Source: Myxococcales bacterium (GTDB lineage: Bacteria; Myxococcota; Bradymonadia; UBA7976; UBA1532). From it: a stretch of 5,013 nt of DNA. This document shows, in pieces, positions 1-5,013 of the stretch. The notes below the pieces were generated by a model, which had not been told where the DNA came from, made no database searches, and saw only the letters and a program-made list of their open reading frames with translations. Both the position numbers and the translations under genes were made by a program. Within the stretch, counting starts at the first letter, position 1; the number at the start of each line of letters is the position of its first letter. The stretch is from NCBI GenBank assembly GCA_020430675.1, contig JAGQJJ010000372.1:1-5013 (forward strand), in the 5' to 3' direction.

Positions 1-1566
1 AGACCAGCGCGCCGTCGACCCATCGCGTTCGATGCAGCGCGCCGTCGGCGATGGCGATCCACTGCGGGCCGCCGCCCAGGTCGAGCACCGTGGCCTGTTC
101 GATGCGCAGCTCGGGTTCGATGACCACCGGCGCGCCCGGCGTCTCGCCGTCGAGTGGCCAGATGATCACGTTCAAGGGTCCGTTGGGTTGCCGCACGAGG
201 GCGACCACCTCGTCGTTGCCGTCGCCGTCGAGGTCGACGCGATCAAACGCGAGCGGAAAGCCCGGCAGGGCGACCTGAGCGATCAGGCGGCAGCGCACCG
301 CGTCAGCGGTGACGTCAAGCCACTGCACCGCGATGTTCTCTTCGCCGTCGGCGTCGATGTGATCGAATTGCACCACCTCGTTCACGCCGTCGCCGTCCCA
401 GTCCACCACGCGAAGAGTGGCGTTGGCCCCCTGCGTGTCCGGCGCGCAGCCGAACGTGCCGACCTCGCGAAGCTGCGGGTCCGCCGCCCCCACCTCGGCC
501 GCGTCCAGCTCGCTGTCGCGCCGCCGGTTGTCGTTTGTGCGGCCGACCACCAACACCCCGGGCCCGTCCGCGAACCGGCCGATCGCCACCCCCTGCGGGC
601 GATTCATGTGCGCGATGGGCGCGGTGAGCTGCTGCTGCGCGCTGCCCGCGAAGCGATAGAGGCGGTCGTCGGCGTAGATCACCAGATCATCGGTGGCGTC
701 GACGCCGCGGTCGCTGGCCAGGCGCCCCAACGTCCAGACCGCATTGGTCGCGAAGCGGCCGATCACCTGCGGCGCGCCGAAGCCGCCGTCAGGCGCGCCA
801 TAATGGACCAGCACCGCGCCGTCGGTGAGCTGGATGGCGAGGTCGGTGAGGCGGTTGCCGTCCATGTCGCCGGTCTGCACCTCGGCGATGTCAGTGAACC
901 CGCTGGAGCGCTCCAGGTAATAGCCGTCTTCGCGGCTCAGCACGAACTCCAGCGAGCCGGTGAGCAGGCCGTAGATGTCGAGCCGTCCGTCGGCGTCCAG
1001 ATCGGCCACCCCGGCGCGGTTGAGGGGACGGCGCGGCACGTAGGCGCGATCGACCATGGGGGCGCGGGGTTCGCCGATGGTCACCAACAGGGAGCCGGCG
1101 TAGATGAGGTCGGGCCGGGCGTCACCGCCCACGTCGGCGACCGCGGTCAGCGAAGCGTTCGGTCCACCGCGGTCGCCCACGCTCAGCCCGCGGATCGGGG
1201 CGAGCGGCGCCAGCCCGTCGGGGCCGCCCCACGCGACCTGCACCGCCAGCGCGCCCTGCGGCAACAGGAGCACGTCAGGCCAGCCGTCCAGATCGACGTC
1301 GGCGACAAAAGCGCCGCTCATGCCCGCGGCGCGATCGTCGGCGATGGGCAGCGTGGCGCGCAACGCGAGGGTGCAGTCATTGTTGGTGCAGCTCAGCTCG
1401 AGCACGCGGACCAGGGCATCTTCCGAGAACGTGAGCAGGATCTCTTCGCCCGAGGACGGGTCGGCCGGATCGAGCTGAACGGCCCGCAACTGTGGCACGC
1501 CGCGGCCATTGAGCCGGCCCATATTGTCTTCGAGTCGCAGCGCTTTGGCCCGCACGCCGAAGTCGA
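1..1566 (-). CDS. FG-GAP/VCBS-repeat protein, internal fragment
   Basis: The minus strand, read in codons aligned with the plus frame, has no stop across this stretch and gives about 520 residues. It shows recurring blade motifs: DVDLDGWPD (1274-1300), DLDADGRLD (977-1003), DMDGNRLTD (842-868), DWDGDGVNE (377-403) and DLDGDGNDE (209-235). Each Asp-rich loop is followed by short hydrophobic strands such as VVALV or LAIQL. This spacing is typical of FG-GAP/VCBS beta-propellers, which are usually secreted or surface-anchored, bind calcium in these loops and serve in adhesion or recognition; the partner here is unknown. A C-x4-C pair lies near 1365-1385. The fragment continues past the left edge. 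At its right end it begins mid-fold, with no signal peptide. The only minus-strand start candidates there are ATG at 1522 and GTG at 1555, and neither leads into an export signal. I infer the 5' part was removed at the breakpoint near 1566. The family call is firm and the exact right boundary is good to about 20 bases. Confidence 0.85.
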
Positions 1567-1595
1567 CGCCGCCCTGCCCCCGCTCGACCCGCCCA
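1555..1595. other. Breakpoint 1: minus-coding to plus-coding switch
   Basis: Minus-strand coding that still looks like FG-GAP protein (ending near residues VDFGVRAKAL) meets plus-strand coding that starts directly with a lamin tail domain (PPIITEFVARN). No intergenic space, promoter or ribosome binding site lies between them. Neither gene has a plausible start here: the plus frame has no ATG, GTG or TTG from about 1322 to 1595. The short palindrome GTCGAC at 1562-1567 lies in the join, but this hexamer is common throughout the window. The exact base of the join cannot be fixed by reading. Confidence 0.75.
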
Positions 1596-4195
1596 TCATC
1601 ACCGAGTTTGTCGCCCGCAATACCGACGGCCTGCGCGACGAAGACGGCGACACCGAGGACTGGATCGAGCTGTACAACCCCAACGCCCGCCCCCTCGACC
1701 TGGCCGGCCACCGCCTCACCGACGACCGCGACATCCTCGACCGCTGGGTCTTCCCGCCGTATGTCATGCCGCCGCACAGCTATCTGGTCGTCTTCGCCTC
1801 CAACAAGGACCGCACCGATCCGGCCACCGGCCCGCTGCACACGAACTTCCGCCTCGACGGCGACGGTGAGTACCTGGCGCTGATCGATCCCTTCGGCAAC
1901 ATCATCCAAGAGTTCGATGGCTGGCCGCCGCAGCCGCCCGACGTCTCGTGGGGCCTGCCGATGGACGTCGAGCGCATCCCCCTGCTCGACGCCGGCGACC
2001 TGGCCCGCGCCCGCGCCCCCGGCGCCGGCGGCGCCTGGCTGGCCCCCGACTACGACGACGCCGACTGGACCGAGGTGGTCCTGGGCGTCGGCTTCGACCA
2101 CGCCGAAGCCCCGCGCCCGCCCTTCACCCTCACCGACTCGACGACCGCTTTCGGTTCCGAGCAGGGCGACGGCGGCTGGTCGTATGGCTATTACGACGCC
2201 ACGATCGACGCCGATGGCGCCTATGGCATCGGCGACTTCACGCCGTTCCCGCATGACGGCGCCGGCCACTCGCCGACCGACTTCTGGAATGGCACCGAAT
2301 GGGTCTGGTTTGATGGCAACCCGCCCTTCACGCGCCTCGACGCCACCGGCGGCACGCCCAATGGCATCAACCACGAGAGCACGATGTGGGCGGTTCGCCG
2401 CTTCCAGAGCCCGGTCGAGGGCCATTTTGTCATCGAAGGCGTGCTGCGCAATCCCACCGCCGAGGGCGATGGCGTCGCCGGCCGCATCCTGGTCGATGGC
2501 GTCGAGGTCTACAGCGCCGCCGTCAACTTCGACCGCGTCGATTATGCCATCGAGGTCGACCTGCTCGAAGGCACGATCATCGACTTTGCCCTCGACCCGC
2601 TCGCCGATGATGTGGGCGATGGCAGCCTGTTCACCGCCAGCATCGGCATCCCCGGCGTCGAAGCCACGCCCGACGCGCTCGGGCCGCTGATCGCCGATAC
2701 CATCGCCGACTGGTCGCCCACCGGCGAGCAGGGCTATCGCGGCTGGCTGTATGGCTATTTCAACCTGAGCGCCGACGCCGACGGCACCTACTCGCCCGAT
2801 GAGTTCACGCCCTTCCCGCGCGACGGCGGCGGCTGGTCGCCGACCGATTTCTGGAGCGGCAGCGCCTGGGACTGGTTCCAGGGCAACCCGCCCTGGACGC
2901 TGATCGCCCAGGATCAGGTGCACCCCAATGGCATCAACAACGGCGCCGAGCATTGGGCGATTCGCCGCTTCGTGACGCCGGTGGGTGGCACGCTGCTGCT
3001 CGAATGGCATCTGGCCAAACAGAACCCCAACGGCGGCGGCGTCACCGGCCGCATCTTCGTCGAAGGCGTCGAGATGGACCGCGCGGCCATCGCCGGCAAC
3101 GACGCGGTGGGCGTCACCCGCCTGATCGCGCTGCCCGACGTGCGCCCCGGCGATCGCATCGACATCGTGCACGAGCCCACCGGGCCCGATGGCAACCGCA
3201 ACGATGGCTCCGATGGCTCGTTCATGTCGGCCCGCATCTGGGCGCCCGCCGACCTCGACCCGTTCATCATGACCGACGCCGGCCCGCTCCGCGACGGCCT
3301 GCCCGGCCTGTGGCTGCGCGCGCCTTTCTTCGTCGACGACCCCGAGGCGGTCGATCGCCTGACGCTCAGCCTGCGCTTTGACGACGGCGTCTCCGCCTTT
3401 GTCAACGGCGGCCCGGTGGCGGCGATCAACGTGCCGCCGGTGTTCGACCCGGCGGCGACCGCGCTCGAAGACCGCCCAGCCGGCGAGGCCCTGCACCCGG
3501 TCGACGTGCCGGTCGACACCGCGCTGTTGCAGCCCGGCCGCAACGTGCTCGCGCTGTATGCGCTCGACGCCGCCGCCGATGACGGCCGCTTCCTCATCGC
3601 GCCGTCGCTGATCGCCAGCCACGCCACGCTGGTGCCCGACCGCACGCGCCTGTTCCCGGTGCCCACGCCCGGCGCCGACAACCTGGCCGATCCCAATACC
3701 GGCCCGGTGGTCTACGACCTGACGCGCGACCCCGAGGTGGCGCCCGACGACGTGGTCACCGTCACCGTGCGCGTGGCCGAGAGCGCGGCGCCGGTGGCCG
3801 AGGTCACGCTGTACGCGCGGCAGCGCTTCCAGCCCGAGGTGGCCTTGCCGATGGAACCCGTGCCCGATGCGCCGGGCCAGTACATGGCCACGCTGCCCGC
3901 CGAGTGGAGCCAACCCGGCGAGCTGCTGCGCTGGCGCGCGGTCGCCGCCGACGCCGAGGGCCGCATCGCGCGCGAGCCGACCTTCCTCGACCCGCTCGAC
4001 AGCGAGCAATACCTGGGCACGGTGGTCGAAAACCCGGTCATCGACTCCGACCTGCCGGTGCTGCACTGGTTCATCGAGCAGCCCGATCTGGCCAACCGCG
4101 AGGGCGGCACGCGCAGCACGCTGTGGTTCAACGGCGAGCTGTACGACAACGTGCTCACCGACCTGCACGGCCAGTCGACGCGCGGCTTCCCGAAG
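1568..4195 (+). CDS. Lamin-tail-domain/CotH-type extracellular protein, both ends missing
   Basis: About 875 residues of a large surface protein are present. The lamin tail domain spans about 1595-1965, with the motif WIELYNP at 1661-1681 and the ending VSWGLPMD. Next comes the first part of a jelly-roll domain (DYDDADWTEVVLGVGFD, to 2098), then two tandem modules (2122-3241). The second part of the jelly roll follows (LWLRAPFFVDD... through LSLRFDDGVSAFVNG to about 3618), then the linker PVPTPGADN, an Ig-like domain (about 3694-3990), and the beginning of the CotH domain (VLHWFIEQPD at 4058; FNGELYDN; HGQSTRGFPK at 4166-4195). In this family the last motif normally continues into KKS and some 300 residues of CotH kinase-like fold, all absent here. 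CotH domains are atypical protein kinases in some relatives; activity here is unknown. No start codon or signal peptide precedes the lamin tail domain, so the N-terminus is also lost. Only three lysines are visible in the whole stretch, with many Asp, fitting an exported acidic protein. The domain identification is firm; substrate and role are not known. Confidence 0.88.
2122..2650 (+). repeat. Tandem protein module, copy A
   Basis: This is the first of two homologous modules inside the lamin-tail/CotH protein. Landmarks are GWSYGYYDA at 2174, DADGAY, FTPFPHDG, SPTDFWNG, WFDGNPPF, NGIN, MWAVRRF, GRILVDGVEV and a closing DGSLFTASIG. Trp, Gly and aromatic residues dominate, as in carbohydrate-binding-like beta-sandwiches, but I do not recognise a named family. 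The copies are diverged at DNA level, so this is an old duplication rather than a recent repeat. Confidence 0.8.
2688..3241 (+). repeat. Tandem protein module, copy B
   Basis: The second copy is offset from copy A by 567 bases, exactly 189 codons, measured from the matching GW-x-YGY motifs (2174 and 2741). Its landmarks match in order: GWLYGYFNL, DADGTY, FTPFPRDG, SPTDFWSG, WFQGNPPW, NGIN, HWAIRRF, GRIFVEGVEM and DGSFMSARIW. By eye about half the residues are identical over the core. It contains the stretch LAKQNPNGGG, which carries one of the protein's three lysines. Confidence 0.8.
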
Positions 4196-4198
4196 TGC
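4187..4198. other. Breakpoint 2: CotH coding joined in frame to pilB
   Basis: Upstream residues are the CotH motif HGQSTRGFPK; downstream residues are CTGGYKGRVGIY, the end of the PilB zinc-binding region. The codon AAG at 4193-4195 fits either side: CotH proteins usually have KK at this point, and PilB often has Lys before this Cys. A microhomology of a few bases may therefore lie at the join. The frame is kept without any stop. Confidence 0.85.
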
Positions 4199-4408
4199 AC
4201 CGGCGGCTACAAGGGGCGCGTCGGCATCTATCAGGTCATGCCGGTGTCCGACACCATCGGTCGCATCATCATGGAGGGTGGCAACGCCATCCAGATCGCG
4301 GACCAGGCGCGCAAGGAGGGCATTCCCGACCTGCGCCGTTCAGGCCTGAAGAAAGTTCGCGACGGCCTGACCTCCCTCGAGGAAGTCAACCGCGTAACCA
4401 AGGATTGA
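4196..4408 (+). CDS. pilB: Type IV pilus assembly ATPase PilB, C-terminal 70 residues only
   Basis: The last 70 residues are a clear match to the C-terminus of PilB, the cytoplasmic hexameric ATPase that powers type IV pilus extension. Visible blocks are CTGGYKGRVGIYQVMPVSD, then IIMEGGNAIQIADQA, and the ending GLTSLEEVNRVTKD followed by TGA. The leading Cys is probably the last of the four zinc-binding cysteines found in this family. The other three, and the Walker A and Walker B ATPase core (normally about 500 residues upstream), are missing from the window. pilC follows after 30 bases, the usual order in proteobacterial pilBCD clusters. The piece cannot be an active ATPase. It is in frame with the CotH fragment, so an automatic annotation would merge the two; the missing PilB portion argues that this is a junction and not a designed domain. 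Lys and Arg are frequent here, unlike in the CotH part. Confidence 0.94.
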   Translation, partial: CTGGYKGRVGIYQVMPVSDTIGRIIMEGGNAIQIADQARKEGIPDLRRSGLKKVRDGLTSLEEVNRVTKD

Positions 4409-4438
4409 GCACCGTGACCCACCACGGACAGCAGGCAC
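4409..4438 (+). promoter_or_regulatory. pilB-pilC gap with weak ribosome binding site
   Basis: Thirty bases separate the pilB stop from the pilC ATG. Only weak Shine-Dalgarno-like matches are seen: GGA at 4426-4428 and CAGG at 4432-4435, the latter very close to the start. There is no terminator hairpin. The spacing fits cotranscription of pilB and pilC. Confidence 0.45.
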
Positions 4439-5013
4439 ATGGCTAAAAAGCAGCAGGACACCGTCGATGAAGCGATCTTCCTCTGGGAAGGCACCGACAA
4501 GCGCGGCGACAAGCTGAAAGGCGAGCTGGTCGGCAGATCGCTGAGCCTGATCAAGGCCGAGCTGCGCCGTCAGGGCATCACCCCGGAAAAGGTCCGCAAG
4601 AAGCCGAAGCCTTTGTTCGGCGGCAGCAAGGCGAAGATCAAGAGTCACGACATCGCCGTGTTCTCGCGGCAGATGTCCGCGATGATCAACGCCGGCGTGC
4701 CGCTGGTGCAGGCGGTCGACATTGTCGCGCAGGGGCACGACAACGCCTCCATGCGCGATCTGCTCATCCGCATCAAGACCGATGTGGCGGGCGGTTCGTC
4801 ACTGGCCAAGGCGATGGCCAAACACCCCGAATATTTCGACGAGTTGTACTGCAACCTGGTCGAGGCCGGCGAACGCGCGGGCGTGCTCGACACGATGATG
4901 GAGCGCATCTCGGTCTACAAGGAAAAGACCGAGGCCATGAAGGCGCGCATCAAGAAGGCCATGTTCTATCCCGTCGCCGTGCTGACTGTCGCAATGATCG
5001 TCACCATGGTGCT
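4439..5013 (+). CDS. pilC: Type IV pilus inner-membrane platform protein PilC, N-terminal part
   Basis: PilC is the polytopic inner-membrane platform of the type IV pilus machine; it couples PilB-driven assembly to pilin insertion. The ATG at 4439 begins MAKKQQDTVDEAIFLWEG, a typical PilC start, and 191 codons are visible before the window edge, a little under half of the usual length of about 400-420. The first T2SSF (GspF) domain starts near residue 75 with FSRQMSAMINAGVPLVQAV. The conserved EAGERAGVLD lies at residues 142-151. The first transmembrane helix begins near residue 175 (MFYPVAVLTVAMIVTMV) and is cut by the edge. The cytoplasmic N-terminal region is Lys-rich (KVRKKPKPLFGGSKAK), as usual. 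I see no damage. The style resembles gammaproteobacterial PilC, though I cannot place it further. Confidence 0.96.
   Translation, partial: MAKKQQDTVDEAIFLWEGTDKRGDKLKGELVGRSLSLIKAELRRQGITPEKVRKKPKPLFGGSKAKIKSHDIAVFSRQMSAMINAGVPLVQAVDIVAQGHDNASMRDLLIRIKTDVAGGSSLAKAMAKHPEYFDELYCNLVEAGERAGVLDTMMERISVYKEKTEAMKARIKKAMFYPVAVLTVAMIVTMV

Noticed and set aside
1520..1555. ATG at 1522 or GTG at 1555 (minus) as the true start of the FG-GAP gene
   Set aside because: No convincing ribosome binding site or signal peptide follows, and protein-like sequence continues upstream of both to the join.
32..1560. Plus-strand coding of an Arg/Val/His/Ala-rich N-terminal half of a giant protein
   Set aside because: It has low-complexity antisense composition with no domain, while the complementary minus-strand codons give regular Asp-rich FG-GAP motifs. 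It is a shadow.
1562..1567. GTCGAC palindrome at breakpoint 1 as a cloning-site (SalI) ligation scar
   Set aside because: The same hexamer occurs at several other places, including 14-19 and 4174-4179 inside uninterrupted coding sequence, as expected in GC-rich DNA, and breakpoint 2 does not fall on it.
1393..1767. Minus-strand reading frame of 124 codons overlapping breakpoint 1
   Set aside because: Its product is Ser/Arg-rich with no recognisable motif and lies in a different frame from the FG-GAP protein. It is typical of a spurious frame in GC-rich DNA.
2914..4200. Two long minus-strand reading frames (260 and 162 codons) opposite the CotH protein
   Set aside because: They are Ser/Arg/Pro-rich with no domain, and the plus strand carries clear domains throughout. 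They are antisense shadows.
4196..4408. PilB tail as a regulatory domain deliberately fused to a surface protein, a possible new pilus-linked system
   Set aside because: The ATPase core and most of the zinc site are missing, the partner is extracellular, and the joined motifs are cut mid-sequence. A chimera or broken gene explains the data better.

Overview
This GC-rich window does not contain one giant gene. It holds parts of four genes, joined at two abrupt breakpoints. The joins happen to keep one plus-strand frame open from about 32 to 4408, and that 1458-codon reading frame is best treated as composite.

Layout: (1) From position 1 to about 1566 the coding strand is MINUS. It encodes an internal piece of a secreted FG-GAP/VCBS-type beta-propeller protein with repeated Asp-rich calcium-loop motifs, open at both ends. 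The plus-strand frame over this stretch is its codon-aligned antisense shadow. (2) From about 1570 to 4195 the coding strand is PLUS. It encodes the N-terminal and central part of a large extracellular lamin-tail-domain/CotH protein. In order these are a lamin tail domain, a split jelly-roll domain interrupted by two tandem copies of a module with a 189-residue period, an Ig-like domain, and the first residues of the CotH domain. The gene has no start and is cut just after the motif HGQSTRGFPK. (3) From 4196 to 4408, in frame with the CotH piece, lie the last 70 residues of the type IV pilus assembly ATPase PilB. (4) From 4439 to the window edge is the first 191 codons of pilC, the pilus platform protein, in the normal pilB-pilC order with a 30-base gap.

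Organism: the pilB/pilC end reads as a GC-rich proteobacterium, with gammaproteobacterial-style PilC my best guess. The FG-GAP and lamin-tail/CotH pieces are Asp-rich and Lys-poor. They are the kind of surface protein common in Myxococcota, Bradymonadota, Planctomycetota and similar metagenome-derived bacteria. The pieces may therefore come from two genomes, but base composition alone cannot decide this.

Overall, an antisense-to-sense join near 1566 and an extracellular-to-cytoplasmic join near 4195, each inside a recognisable domain, point to a chimeric contig or amplification product more than to a new fusion system. A real rearrangement that broke these genes is the alternative. The most biologically interesting feature independent of that question is the jelly-roll domain split by a duplicated module. 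No RNA genes, CRISPR arrays, insertion sequences or convincing promoters or terminators are visible.
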